This document shows, piece by piece, positions 6,273-13,567 of a DNA stretch of 25,119 nt. Every line of letters starts with the position of its first letter. Position 1 is the stretch's first letter. The notes beneath the pieces were generated by a model, which was not told the origin of the DNA, made no database searches, and saw only the letters and a program-made list of their open reading frames with translations. The translations under genes and the position numbers were made by a program. The stretch is from Salipiger profundus (GTDB lineage Bacteria > Pseudomonadota > Alphaproteobacteria > Rhodobacterales > Rhodobacteraceae), in contig NZ_CP014800.1 in the NCBI RefSeq assembly GCF_001969385.1, positions 1 through 25,119 of the forward strand, in the 5' to 3' direction.

Positions 6273-7295
6273 GACGGCGAGCTTCTTCTCCCGGACAGAC
6301 ATCCACAAGCAGAGCTCTTCATCTGTGAAGTTGCTGATGCGGTCCTCAAGAGCGACATGGCCTCGATGGAACATCCGATCTTCTCGATGTCGAAGACACC
6401 GGACTACAAGGTCCGTCGCTACAAAGCTGGAAACGTCTCCTTAGTAATCGAACCCGGCACGCACGGCATCGCAACGATCTACGACAAGGACGTTTTGATC
6501 TACGCGATCAGCAAGCTGATGAAGCTACGGAACGAAGGTCATCAAATCTCGCGATACGTGAGTTTCACGGCCTACGATTTTCTCGTTTTCAGCAACCGTC
6601 GAACCAATGGTTCCGCCTACGATTCACTGAAGGGAGCGCTGTCCAGACTAGACGGGACTAGGATCAGAACAAACATCAAGACCAACGGGGAAGAACAATG
6701 GTCGGCGTTCGGGTTGATAGATGGTGCAACCATCAGGCGGTCCTCGTCCTCGGGGAGAGTACTTGAGTGGGGGGTGACGTTGTCAGAGTGGCTGTTCAAC
6801 GCAGTCCTGGCGCAGGAAGTACTCACGCTGGCCCCGGATTATTTCCGCCTACGAAAGCCACTTGAAAGGCGTGTCTATGAGGTTGGGCGCAAGCATTGTG
6901 GCCACCAACGCAAGTGGGGCGTCAGCCTCGATAAGCTTCATTTGAAGTGTGGATCGACGGGGCCTTTGAAAATGTTCCGATACCGGGTCCGCGAACTGAT
7001 CGAGACCAATCACCTGCCAGACTATTCGGTAACCTATGACGCGGCCAAGGATGTCCTTTGGTTCCATAATCGTCAGACTATGGCGCCTCACAATAGGCTG
7101 CCGTCACCCACGTATACTCTCACCTCGGAAGGTTACGACAAAGCCCGAAAAGCAGCCCCCGGCTGGGATGTGTATGTCCTTGAGCAAGAGTGGCGTAGGT
7201 GGATGGCTGAAAGCCACGCTGAGGCTCCGAAGAGTCCAGATCGTGCGTTTGCTGGATTTTGTCGAAAATGGTTCGAACGGGAAGGTAGGCCGTAA
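6264..7295 (+). CDS. repA: Plasmid replication initiator RepA (RPA family)
   Basis: 343 residues. The N-terminus (LLLPDRHPQAELFICEVADA, MASMEHPIFSMSKTPD, then KVRRYKAGN) is typical of the RPA-type initiators (Pfam replication initiator protein A) found on alphaproteobacterial plasmids. The central part (TAYDFLVFSNRRTNGSAYDS, LKGALSRLDGTRIRTNI, TLSEWLFNAV, DYFRLRKPLERRVYEVGRKH) matches the winged-helix initiator core. It would bind the upstream iterons, open the AT-rich region and recruit the host replisome. The start at ATG 6264 is inside the last iteron, with GAGAG 9-13 bases upstream as a weak ribosome site; family similarity begins within a few residues, so this start is credible. The gene is complete. 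Confidence 0.92.
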   Translation: MAKDGELLLPDRHPQAELFICEVADAVLKSDMASMEHPIFSMSKTPDYKVRRYKAGNVSLVIEPGTHGIATIYDKDVLIYAISKLMKLRNEGHQISRYVSFTAYDFLVFSNRRTNGSAYDSLKGALSRLDGTRIRTNIKTNGEEQWSAFGLIDGATIRRSSSSGRVLEWGVTLSEWLFNAVLAQEVLTLAPDYFRLRKPLERRVYEVGRKHCGHQRKWGVSLDKLHLKCGSTGPLKMFRYRVRELIETNHLPDYSVTYDAAKDVLWFHNRQTMAPHNRLPSPTYTLTSEGYDKARKAAPGWDVYVLEQEWRRWMAESHAEAPKSPDRAFAGFCRKWFEREGRP

Positions 7296-7310
7296 GAGCG
7301 ACATATATTT

Positions 7311-7338
7311 GAGTAAATGAGTTATTACTTAAATACTC
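7311..7338. repeat. ParG-type centromere-like ACTC/GAGT box array downstream of repA
   Basis: Boxes every 8 bp: GAGT (7311), GAGT (7319), ACTT (7327, one mismatch) and ACTC (7335), separated by 4-bp AT-rich spacers AAAT, TATT, AAAT. TP228 ParG is known to bind ACTC tetramers with 4-bp AT-rich spacers. It lies in the 176-bp gap between repA and the XRE gene. Confidence 0.65.
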
Positions 7339-7471
7339 AAAAATGAGATTAAGCACGGAGAAGTGGGCAGCGCACTCGCAGCGGAATCGCGTTTGCTCTG
7401 GCACTCATCGGGATCGGTTACCTATGGTTTAAAACCAAGGCCGAAACCGCTTCTTCTTTTGCATAGGACCT

Positions 7472-7741
7472 ATGGGTAGGGATGAAGACGTGAACAGCGA
7501 ACAGTTCTCCAGCGTCTGGGATGCCATCGAAAGCACCCCGGAAGAGGCCGACAATATGAAGGTTCGGTCTGCCCTGATGCAGGCCATCGACAACCGCATC
7601 AAGGCTGAGGGCTGGTCCCAGACCGAGGCAGCCAAGCGGCTGGGCGCCACCCAGCCCCGTGTCTCCGATCTGACACGCGGCAAAACTGAACTGTTCTCCA
7701 TCGATGCCTTGGAGGCCATGATGAACACCGCCAAAAGATAA
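7472..7741 (+). CDS. XRE-family antitoxin-like protein (orphan)
   Basis: 89 residues from ATG 7472 (AGGACC upstream); a GTG at 7490 is an alternative. FSSVWDAIESTPEEADNMKVRSALM followed by the HTH WSQTEAAKRLGATQPRVSDLTRGKTELFSIDALEAM matches the HTH_37-type antitoxins usually encoded after a RelE/HigB-like toxin. The C-terminus ends at MMNTAKR, shorter than usual members that continue with a beta-strand tail. No toxin gene is recognisable upstream (7339-7471). It could be a solitary antitoxin or a regulator, for instance of the neighbouring rep or par genes. DNA binding is well supported; the target is not known. Confidence 0.8.
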   Translation: MGRDEDVNSEQFSSVWDAIESTPEEADNMKVRSALMQAIDNRIKAEGWSQTEAAKRLGATQPRVSDLTRGKTELFSIDALEAMMNTAKR

Positions 7742-7742
7742 A

Positions 7743-7829
7743 CCCGGCAACCTAAGTTACCGGGCTCGACCCCGCGCCGGGCAGGGCTCAACGAAACTGA
7801 GAAAGTTTCCAACCCCGAGAACTTCGGGG
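7743..7829 (+). terminator. Hairpins after the XRE gene
   Basis: CCCGG.AAC pairs with GTT.CCGGG (7744-7764), right after the stop codon, and CCCCGA (7813-7818) pairs with TCGGGG (7824-7829). The first probably ends the XRE transcript; neither has a strong T-run. The rest of the gap up to 7898 shows nothing else. Confidence 0.45.
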
Positions 7830-7898
7830 CTCCACAATATTATTTATAACATACTTCCTGTGATTTGCACAGCCTCACGCCCCCAAAATCAACCTTCT

Positions 7899-7926
7899 GA
7901 GTATTAACTCATTTACTCAAATACTC
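7899..7926. repeat. ACTC box array at the 3' end of parG
   Basis: GAGT (7899), ACTC (7907), ACTC (7915), ACTC (7923), exactly 8 bp apart with spacers ATTA, ATTT, AAAT. It overlaps the last codons and stop of the ParG-like gene. Same unit as at 7311 and 8826. Confidence 0.7.
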
Positions 7927-8118
7927 AATCCAGAGACGTCGAGTGATCTCAGAGATAGTGAGACCTTCTTCGGCCGCCCGCGTCTTAATTCGGCGATACA
8001 GACTCTCCTCGATTTCGGCGTTGAGCCGCTTCTTACGCTCAGTCGTATCGGTGACTTTCTCCATGAGCCGCTGGCGAGTGGTGTCGGCGCGGGTGGGACG
8101 TTTCGCACTAAGCGCCAT
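7909..8118 (-). CDS. parG: ParG-like ribbon-helix-helix centromere-binding protein
   Basis: 69 residues. A basic, probably flexible N-terminal tail (about 1-28) precedes a ribbon-helix-helix fold: beta strand KKRLNAEIEESLYRRIKTRA, then EEGLTISEITRRLWIEYL. Size and layout match ParG of plasmid TP228 (76 residues). It would dimerise, bind the ACTC-box arrays nearby, and stimulate the ATPase of its partner through the N-terminal tail. The start codon overlaps the end of parA by 11 bp, so the two are co-translated. It probably also represses the parA promoter at 8826-8869. Confidence 0.85.
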   Translation of the reverse strand: MALSAKRPTRADTTRQRLMEKVTDTTERKKRLNAEIEESLYRRIKTRAAEEGLTISEITRRLWIEYLSK

Positions 8119-8770
8119 TGATGCTCTCCTTCGCGGTATCAGCGGCTGCCCATGTGAGGATGTCGTTGGTGAGCGCTTGCATCTCAGCGACGGCCTTGGT
8201 GTTCAGACCGTCAAACACGCTCAAACCTTCTGAGGCGGTTTGCGGGTAGATCTGGCGTTGCGTGATGCGGGTGGTGAGGACCGGGAAACCATATTCGCCG
8301 AGGGCGGCAGTGACCTCTTGGCCAAGCCGGGTCCCCTCGATCATCCGTGTGATGATGAAGGCGGCGCGGGGGATGCCGTCGGTCACCTCCTGACGGGCTT
8401 TGACAAAATCGACCAGATCGGACGCGGCCCAGATATCGTAAGGCGAAGGCTGCACCGGAATAAGGATAAGGTCGGACACCTTGATCGCAGCGGCAATCAT
8501 GTCTTCGAGCTTGGCAGCGCCGTCGATGATCGTCCAGTCGTAGCTGGTCGACATGCTGCTGAGCGTCTTGACGTTGTTGGGGCGGTCGAGCGCGATCAAG
8601 GGCAAGGGATTGCTGTCGTTGGCGGCGTGCCAGTCACGGGCGCTGCCCTGAGGGTCGCTGTCGACCAACAACACGCGCTCGCCGCGTTCATGGAACGACC
8701 GCGCCAGATTGGTACTGAGGGTTGTCTTTCCGCTGCCCCCTTTGGGGTTCAAGAGAGATAAGATCGGCAT
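8108..8770 (-). CDS. parA: ParA-family partition ATPase (ParF type, Ib)
   Basis: 220 residues without an N-terminal HTH, which marks the short type Ib ParA/ParF class. Deviant Walker A NPKGGSGKTTLSTNLA is at residues 8-23, Walker A' LLVDSDPQGSARDW follows, and Walker B-like WTIIDGAAKLEDM and LILIPVQPSPYDIWAA come next. The later part, IITRMIEG and TTRITQRQIY, closely resembles TP228 ParF. It polymerises or forms gradients on the nucleoid to move plasmid copies apart, working with the RHH protein downstream. ATG 8770 has AGAGG about 8 bases upstream. Catalytic residues appear intact. Confidence 0.93.
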   Translation of the reverse strand: MPILSLLNPKGGSGKTTLSTNLARSFHERGERVLLVDSDPQGSARDWHAANDSNPLPLIALDRPNNVKTLSSMSTSYDWTIIDGAAKLEDMIAAAIKVSDLILIPVQPSPYDIWAASDLVDFVKARQEVTDGIPRAAFIITRMIEGTRLGQEVTAALGEYGFPVLTTRITQRQIYPQTASEGLSVFDGLNTKAVAEMQALTNDILTWAAADTAKESINGA

Positions 8771-8825
8771 AGCTCGGCCTCTGGATTGGACACATGTTAC
8801 GCGAGCACCTCGCCGCTGCGTGTTT

Positions 8826-8869
8826 ACTCAATTACTCATATATGATTTCACTCAATTACTCAATCACAC
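8826..8869. repeat. ACTC box array upstream of parA (operator and candidate centromere parH)
   Basis: ACTC at 8826, 8834, 8850 and 8858, with degenerate boxes ATGA (8842) and ACAC (8866), all in the same 8-bp register with AT-rich spacers (AATT, ATAT, TTTC, AATT, AATC). It begins 55 bp upstream of the parA start. In TP228 the equivalent sites serve both as centromere and as operator for parFG. Confidence 0.75.
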
Positions 8870-8990
8870 ATTTGTCACCTAGGGATGAAGAGTGCTAAGG
8901 GCTTTGCCCTCGCGAGCGCGATCCGCTCATCCACAAACCGGGGCCGCATGATGGTGTTGTCAGGGTTGATCCTCGAAACGTACCGCTGAC

Positions 8991-9239
8991 TCAGAAACGG
9001 TCGTAGGCGCCCTGCATCCTGATCCAGAAACTTGGGCCATTACCGAACAGTTTGCCGATCCGAACGGCCATGGCAGAACTAATCGGTTCCTTCTCGGACA
9101 GGATATCATAGAGGTACTGGCGCGAGACACCGAGGAGCCGAGCGATCTCGGCCCTCGACTTGCCGGTCGCGGGGATCACGTCTTCACGGAGCAGTTTGCC
9201 CGGATGCGTCGGGCGACGGTGAGGATGGCGATATGTCAT
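8991..9239 (-). CDS. higA: HigA-family (VapI-like) XRE antitoxin, orphan
   Basis: 82 residues starting at ATG 9239, with GGAGG two bases upstream; longer readings upstream lose family character. RPTHPGKLLREDVIPATGKSR is the canonical HigA N-terminus, AEIARLLGVSRQYLYDILSEKEPISSAMAVRIGKLFG the HTH, and SFWIRMQGAYDRF the C-terminal end (usual form: WL.MQ..YD). It would neutralise a HigB mRNase and repress its own operon. In higBA modules the toxin precedes the antitoxin, but the 250 bp upstream contain no HigB-like reading in any frame I examined. So it is either a leftover antitoxin or a regulator. Confidence 0.85.
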   Translation of the reverse strand: MTYRHPHRRPTHPGKLLREDVIPATGKSRAEIARLLGVSRQYLYDILSEKEPISSAMAVRIGKLFGNGPSFWIRMQGAYDRF

Positions 9240-9707
9240 ATCCTCCGATAACACGTTTCGGACCGGAGTGCCGATGGTGCGGAAGCTGGTTGACTGCGCG
9301 ACCGCCCACCTAAGCTGAAACCATCCTGCCACCGGTTCACCGGGCGCGGGATGGCGTCCGAAGGACGGCGTGGGCGGCGGCGCGGTCAAGGGGCCGGAAA
9401 GGTTCCGGCGGGCCGCTATGCGGACCGCTGGAACGGCCCCGGCCAGCTTCTCGGGCGGCACTCCCAGCTCTACGATAAAGCCAGCGGTCATAGAAGTAGG
9501 CTTCGAATGCAGACCATCACGCTCGCAACATTGCTCATCTGCTCGGCTTAGCCGGGCCTCGCAATTGAATACATGTTGCGCATCACTTCTCTGCGCATTT
9601 ACTCAATTACTCAAATCAGGTTCATCTGGCTTGGCAGGAAATAACGGTGGGCTTCACCTTGGCGGCCACCGCTGTACCTCCTTCGCATGGTGGTGACGTT
9701 AAGCTGA
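9240..9707. other. Degenerate region without recognisable genes
   Basis: About 470 bp. Frames on both strands give low-complexity Arg/Pro/Gly readings with no family match. The only recognisable content is the relict par operator (9537-9617). The part next to higA (9240-9490) occupies the place where a higB toxin gene would be expected. Confidence 0.5.
9537..9617 (-). promoter_or_regulatory. Relict second copy of the parA promoter/operator
   Basis: 9571-9617 and 8792-8838 share ACATGTT(A/G)CGC, a CTGCG block and TTTACTCAATTACTCA in the same order. The similarity extends to GCTCGGC next to a minus-strand ATG (9538 versus 8770). Two ACTC boxes (9601, 9609) remain in 8-bp register. Downstream only a 16-codon frame follows, not a parA. 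It looks like the head of a second par operon whose coding part was lost. Confidence 0.5.
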
Positions 9708-9941
9708 CAGGCCTGCATCACCTCTGAAGCCTTGCACGCGGGAGGCTTGGGCACCTGCATGCTCAACTGGTCCGAGGATTGCGAGCAAGACAAGCGGCTC
9801 CGCGCAGCCTTCGACATCCCGGACCACGAGGTGGTCATCACCTTCATCGGCGTCGGCCAGATGCCCGAGGAGTTCGAGGTTGCGGCCTCACCTTCCCCGG
9901 CAGTGAACGAGGTGCTGTCACTGCTCGAACGGAAGGAGTGA
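9708..9941 (+). pseudogene. Nitroreductase-family C-terminal remnant
   Basis: The frame opens after a stop at 9705-9707 and reads QACITSEALHAGGLGTCMLN, then LRAAFDIPDHEVVITFIGVG and FEVAASPSPAVNEVLSLLER before TGA at 9939-9941. GLGTC, LGIP-like DIPDHE and the IGVG..PEEF end are typical of the last third of FMN-dependent nitroreductases. The flavin-binding N-terminal two thirds are missing and no ribosome site precedes it, so it is a fragment. A strong terminator follows at 10022. Assigned by motif pattern only. Confidence 0.5.
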
Positions 9942-10021
9942 CATCCCCACGATTTTAGTTTGGGGCGGCCCCGGATCGTGCGTAGATACAGGTCCGGGTG
10001 CGACCGCACTCTCCTACCTTG

Positions 10022-10054
10022 AAACCCTCGCGGCACCAACGCGAGGGTTTTTTT
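10022..10054 (+). terminator. Rho-independent terminator
   Basis: AAACCCTCGC (10022-10031) pairs perfectly with GCGAGGGTTT (10041-10050) over a 9-base loop, followed by a run of T (10048-10054). It fits plus-strand transcription and probably came with the truncated gene upstream. Confidence 0.85.
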
Positions 10055-10092
10055 GTTGGAGGATCTCGTCTTTCTGAGTCCGCAAAGGGCTT

Positions 10093-10258
10093 ATTCTGTT
10101 GAGAAACTCTCCAGGCAATCCTCAGCAGGCTGAAACGCAGAACGTTGTTCTTCTGGGGGACATGAGACACTGAAATTCAGCCCGGAGGAGCGCGAAGCTG
10201 GAACACTTTCCCAGCATTCGGGGCGCCGGAGCCTACTAACCGAGTTTTTCAACAGAAT
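10093..10258. repeat. 166-bp element bounded by 17-bp inverted repeats
   Basis: ATTCTGTTGAGAAACTC (10093-10109) is the reverse complement of GAGTTTTTCAACAGAAT (10242-10258) except at one position. The interior has no recognisable gene. Sequences of this type occur at insertion-sequence ends in alphaproteobacteria, so this may be an internally deleted IS or a MITE-like piece. No flanking target duplication is evident. Confidence 0.5.
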
Positions 10259-10307
10259 GGGCTCGAAGCCGACCTTCGCCGCGCGCTGCACGAACGACCG
10301 CTGTCAG

Positions 10308-10345
10308 CTTAGCGTAGGATTTCACACTCTCCCGCAAACGACCCG
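10308..10345 (-). repeat. Orphan 38-bp Tn3-family-like terminal repeat
   Basis: The plus strand begins CTTAGCGTAGGATT, identical over 14 bp to the inner part of the repeat at 21512-21549 in reverse complement. Over 38 bp about 28 positions match, and the outer end reads CGGGTCGT on the minus strand, the usual Tn3-type form. The outer end points right, so the lost transposon lay to the left. It ends within two bases of where IS30 similarity starts (10347). No transposase or resolvase of this second element remains. Confidence 0.65.
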
Positions 10346-10875
10346 GTACCTGCCCGAGCACCGCAAGGCCCGCCGGCCGCGCCGGGCCCGGAAACGCCGG
10401 GCTCCGAAATTCGACCGTGATGTCAGCATCCTGTTTCGCCCGGACAACGTCGCACACCGCAGGGAATTCGGGCACTGGGAAGGCGATTTGATGCTGTTCA
10501 AACAATCGCTTGGCCAGACCAACGTCACCTCTCTCGTCGAACGCGTCAGCCGCTTCACGGTGCTGCTGAAGAACGCGAACAGGCGCACGAAACCGGTTAT
10601 GACCAAGATCGTGAAGGCGGTGCGGGATCTGCCCGTGGCGGGCCGCAGATCCATCACCTTCGACCGCGGCACGGAGTTCGTGTCATGGCCGCACCTGCAG
10701 GCCCAGCTCGGAACCCAGACCTGGTTCTGCGACCCCTCCTCGCCCTGGCAGAAAGGCACAGTCGAGAACACCAACCGCCGGCTTCGGCGCTGGCTTCCAA
10801 GGCAGCGCGACGTCGCGGCCATGACGGAGCTCGAGCTGAAGCAACTCTGCGACCAGCTCAACAAAACACCCCGAC
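10346..10875 (+). pseudogene. IS30-family transposase, catalytic-core remnant
   Basis: YLPEHRKARRPRRARKRRAP, FGHWEGDLMLFKQSLGQTNV, LVERVSRFTVLL, SITFDRGTEFVSWP and WQKGTVENTNRRLRRWLPR are classic IS30. All three catalytic residues are visible: Asp in EGDLM, Asp in TFDRG and Glu in GTVENTN. The N-terminal HTH region is gone (cut by the Tn3-type end at 10345), and after NKTPR (about 10875) the normal C-terminus (KCLGW.TP.E.F) is replaced by unrelated sequence. An open frame upstream to 10257 exists but shows no IS30 similarity. Not expected to be functional. Confidence 0.82.
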
Positions 10876-10949
10876 TCTCCTCAGCTGGACTAACGCAAAG
10901 GAGCCCCGGCGCAATCAAGACTGACAGTCGAGGCGCGCTCTGACGGCGC

Positions 10950-11717
10950 TCAGCCCCCCTGCACCACGTCGATTTCCGTACTCCAGTCGCGGCAGGCCCG
11001 CGCCAGTCCGGTCGGCAGCGCGGCATCCGTAATGAACACGTCAAGCTCTGACAGGGACGCGATCCGCACCGGGGCGGTGCGCTGGAACTTGGACCGATCC
11101 GACACGAGAAACGTCCGGCGCGAATGTTGCAGGATCGCCTTGCTCACACCCACTTCCTGCACGTCAAAGTCGAGAAGATCGCCATCGGGGTCGATGGCCG
11201 AGCAGCCGATTACCGACAGGTCGAACTTGAACTGGCGGATCGTGTCGGTGGCCAGACTTCCGATCAGCCCACCGTCCAACCGCCGCAAACTGCCGCCTGT
11301 CACGACGACCTCGCACTCCGGGTTCATGGCCAGGATCGACGCGACATTCATGTTGTTCGTGACCACCAACAGGTTGCGATGGTTCAGAAGTTCCTGAGCC
11401 ACGGCTTCGGTGCTGGTCCCGATGCTGAGGAACAGGGAAATGTCGTTGGGGATCCGCGCGGCACAGGCGCGTGCGATGGCCGCCTTGGCTTCGGGGTGCA
11501 GGTTGCGGCGTTCTTCGTACCGAATGTTCGCCGTGCCGGAAGACAGGATCGCCCCACCATACACCCGCTCAAGCTGACCGCCCTCGGCCAGGTCCGACAG
11601 ATCGCGGCGGATCGTCTGCAGTGTCACGCCAAAGTGCTGCGCCAGCTCTTCTACCGTGACCTTACCGTCGCGGCGCGCGATTTCGAGGATTTCGGGATGG
11701 CGGAAACTTTGGGACAT
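10950..11717 (-). CDS. glpR: DeoR-family transcriptional repressor of the glp locus
   Basis: 255 residues from ATG 11717 (AAGG 7-10 bases upstream); longer readings upstream lack family character. The N-terminal DeoR helix-turn-helix (residues about 6-57) reads RHPEILEIARRDGKVTVEEL, FGVTLQTIRRDLSDLAEGGQ and the usual ERVYGGA end. The C-terminal DeoRC sensor domain (about 75-235) includes LSIGTSTEAVAQEL, VVTNNMNVASIL, GGSLRRLDGGLIGSLA and FLVSDRSKF, the typical phospho-sugar-binding loops. GlpR-type repressors respond to glycerol 3-phosphate. It is divergent from glpD, sharing a 226-bp control region, so it very likely represses the glp operon and perhaps itself. It ends 75 bp from the IS30 remnant. 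Confidence 0.92.
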   Translation of the reverse strand: MSQSFRHPEILEIARRDGKVTVEELAQHFGVTLQTIRRDLSDLAEGGQLERVYGGAILSSGTANIRYEERRNLHPEAKAAIARACAARIPNDISLFLSIGTSTEAVAQELLNHRNLLVVTNNMNVASILAMNPECEVVVTGGSLRRLDGGLIGSLATDTIRQFKFDLSVIGCSAIDPDGDLLDFDVQEVGVSKAILQHSRRTFLVSDRSKFQRTAPVRIASLSELDVFITDAALPTGLARACRDWSTEIDVVQGG

Positions 11718-11943
11718 CGGGACCTTCTGGTGATCGTGCCAAAAGCTGACATGCGACCCCGTCCGGCGCAAGTGGGCGCTCAGACGCGCGGGGCTGGCGG
11801 CGCCGATACGCTGATTGCCTCGGACGTGTCGCAATGTTCGCTTCTCGCACGATAGCGCAAAAAGGAACATAGGCGAAAATTTATAATTGCGTTTCTGTTT
11901 CTTTTGGCTCAGAAGACTGTCACGCCAGCGTGAGGAGGAATCT
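11718..11943. promoter_or_regulatory. glpR-glpD divergent control region
   Basis: Contains an inverted pair ATGTTC (11834-11839) / GAACAT (11865-11870), similar to the TGTTCG/CGAACA half-sites of the enteric GlpR operator, and a perfect TATAAT (11882-11887) on the plus strand about 60 bp before glpD, with no good -35 partner. A TTTCT-type repeat (TTTCTGTTTCTTTTGG, 11892-11907) lies next to it; DeoR-family sites in alphaproteobacteria often have such TTTCG-like repeats. Assignment of the operator is tentative. Confidence 0.4.
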
Positions 11944-13536
11944 TTGGGGACCGAGGACCAGACTGACATCGTCGATATTTTCGTGATCGGGGGCGGTATC
12001 AATGGCTGCGGGATCGCACGGGATGCGGCCGGGCGCGGCCTGTCCGTCACCCTGGCCGAGATGAGCGACCTCGCCTCTGCCACGTCGTCGGCTTCGACCA
12101 AGCTGTTCCATGGCGGCCTGCGCTATCTTGAGTTCTTCGAATTCCGCCTTGTGCGCGAAGCGCTGATCGAACGGGAAGTCCTGCTGCAGGCCATGCCGCA
12201 TATCTCCTGGCCCATGCGCTTCGTGCTGCCCTATCACCGCGACATGCGGTTCGAGAGCGCCACACCCACGTCGAGGCTGTTGTCCACCGTCATGCCCTGG
12301 ATGAAGGGGCGGCGTCCGGCATGGCTGATCCGCCTGGGCCTGTTCCTGTATGACACGCTGGGCGGTCGCAAGATCCTGCCGGGCACGGCGACGCTGTCGC
12401 TGAAGGGCACGCCTGAAGGTGTGCCGTTGCAGGATCACTTTGAAACTGCTTACGAATATTCCGACTGCTGGATCGAGGACTCGCGCCTTGTCGTGTTGAA
12501 CGCCCGCGATGCGGAAGCGCGCGGCGCGCAGATCCTGACCCGCGCTAAGGTCCTGTCCGCCGACCGCAGCGCCGATCACTGGACGATCGAGGTCGAAGAT
12601 GTCGTGACAGGCCAGCGGACCCGGCATCGCAGCCGCATGGTGGTGAACGCAGGCGGGCCGTGGGTGGGGGAGCTGCTGCAGGGCACCATTCGTCTGAATT
12701 CGCGCGAAGGCGTCCGGCTGGTGCGCGGCAGCCATATCGTGACCGGGCGGCTGACTGATCATGACAAATGTTATTTCTTCCAGGGCAAAGACGGGCGGAT
12801 CATCTTTGCGATCCCCTATGAGACCGATTTCACGTTGATCGGCACCACCGATCAGGATCACGCCGATCCTGACCAGCGCCCGGTCTGTACGCCCGAGGAA
12901 CAGCAATACCTGATCGACTTCGCCAACGGGTATTTCCGCCAGCAAATGACCCGCGACGACATCGTCTGGACCTATTCCGGGGTCCGCCCGCTTTATGACG
13001 ACGGGGCCAGCAGCGCCACCGCAGCCACGCGCGATTACACACTCAAGGTCGACACTGCCGGGGCGCCGGTACTCAATGTCTTTGGCGGCAAGATCACCAC
13101 CTATCGTCGGCTGGCCGAAAGCGCGCTTGAAAAGATCTCGGCTGCGTTGGGGCGCGATACTGCGCCCTGGACGGCCGGCGTGGCGCTGCCCGGCGGCGAC
13201 TTCGACGTATGGGACGTGGAGCGTCTGATCGCCGATCTGATCGCCGGGTATCCGTTTCTGGACGACCGCTGGGCCCGGCGCCTGATCCGCGCCTACGGCA
13301 CGGAGGCGCGAAAAATTCTGGGCGATGCCGCGACGGCAGCTAACATGGGACGCGATTTCGGTGCCACTCTGACCGAAGCCGAAGTGCGCTGGCTGATGGC
13401 ACAGGAATATGCCCGCACGGCCGAAGACGTCGTGTGGCGGAGAAACAAGCTTGGGTTGCGCCTTTCGAATGAGGAAGTGCAGGCCTTGGACAGCTGGATG
13501 GAAGATCAAAGGGCAGCGGTCGCGGCAGCCGAATAA
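11944..13536 (+). CDS. glpD: Aerobic glycerol-3-phosphate dehydrogenase
   Basis: FAD-dependent membrane-associated enzyme that oxidises sn-glycerol 3-phosphate to dihydroxyacetone phosphate and passes electrons to quinone. I start it at TTG 11944: a strong GAGGAGGA (11932-11939) lies just upstream and no ATG fits; an in-frame ATG at 11887 lies at the -10 element and adds a non-family extension. Product 530 residues (E. coli GlpD 501). The dinucleotide-binding motif DIFVIGGGINGCGIARDAAG is at 11-30. STKLFHGGLRYLEFFEF, ATPTSRLL, VRLVRGSHIV, YETDFTLIGTTDQDH, YSGVRPLYDDG and NVFGGKITTYRRLAE follow in the usual family order. The C-terminal helical domain (about 400-525) is present. First gene of the operon; glpS follows after 31 bp. 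Confidence 0.96.
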   Translation: MGTEDQTDIVDIFVIGGGINGCGIARDAAGRGLSVTLAEMSDLASATSSASTKLFHGGLRYLEFFEFRLVREALIEREVLLQAMPHISWPMRFVLPYHRDMRFESATPTSRLLSTVMPWMKGRRPAWLIRLGLFLYDTLGGRKILPGTATLSLKGTPEGVPLQDHFETAYEYSDCWIEDSRLVVLNARDAEARGAQILTRAKVLSADRSADHWTIEVEDVVTGQRTRHRSRMVVNAGGPWVGELLQGTIRLNSREGVRLVRGSHIVTGRLTDHDKCYFFQGKDGRIIFAIPYETDFTLIGTTDQDHADPDQRPVCTPEEQQYLIDFANGYFRQQMTRDDIVWTYSGVRPLYDDGASSATAATRDYTLKVDTAGAPVLNVFGGKITTYRRLAESALEKISAALGRDTAPWTAGVALPGGDFDVWDVERLIADLIAGYPFLDDRWARRLIRAYGTEARKILGDAATAANMGRDFGATLTEAEVRWLMAQEYARTAEDVVWRRNKLGLRLSNEEVQALDSWMEDQRAAVAAAE

Positions 13537-13567
13537 GGCTGCGCGGATCGATGACGGGAGGACAGGG

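Noticed and set aside
7353..7466. Possible small membrane peptide (frame reading GIAFALALIGIGYLWFKTKA before a stop at 7464)
   Set aside because: Hydrophobic segment is attractive, but the frame has no ATG, GTG or TTG start after the stop at 7350-7352 and no ribosome site.
9684..9702. GACGTTAAG resembling the inner end of the Tn3-type repeat
   Set aside because: No GGGG outer end or further similarity over the required 38 bp.
9950..10022. tRNA or tmRNA 3'-end-like sequence (GGTCCGGGTGCGACCGCAC, CTCTCCTACC) before a terminator
   Set aside because: No T-arm with a TTCRA loop, no acceptor partner and no cloverleaf could be found; probably the downstream flank of the truncated gene.
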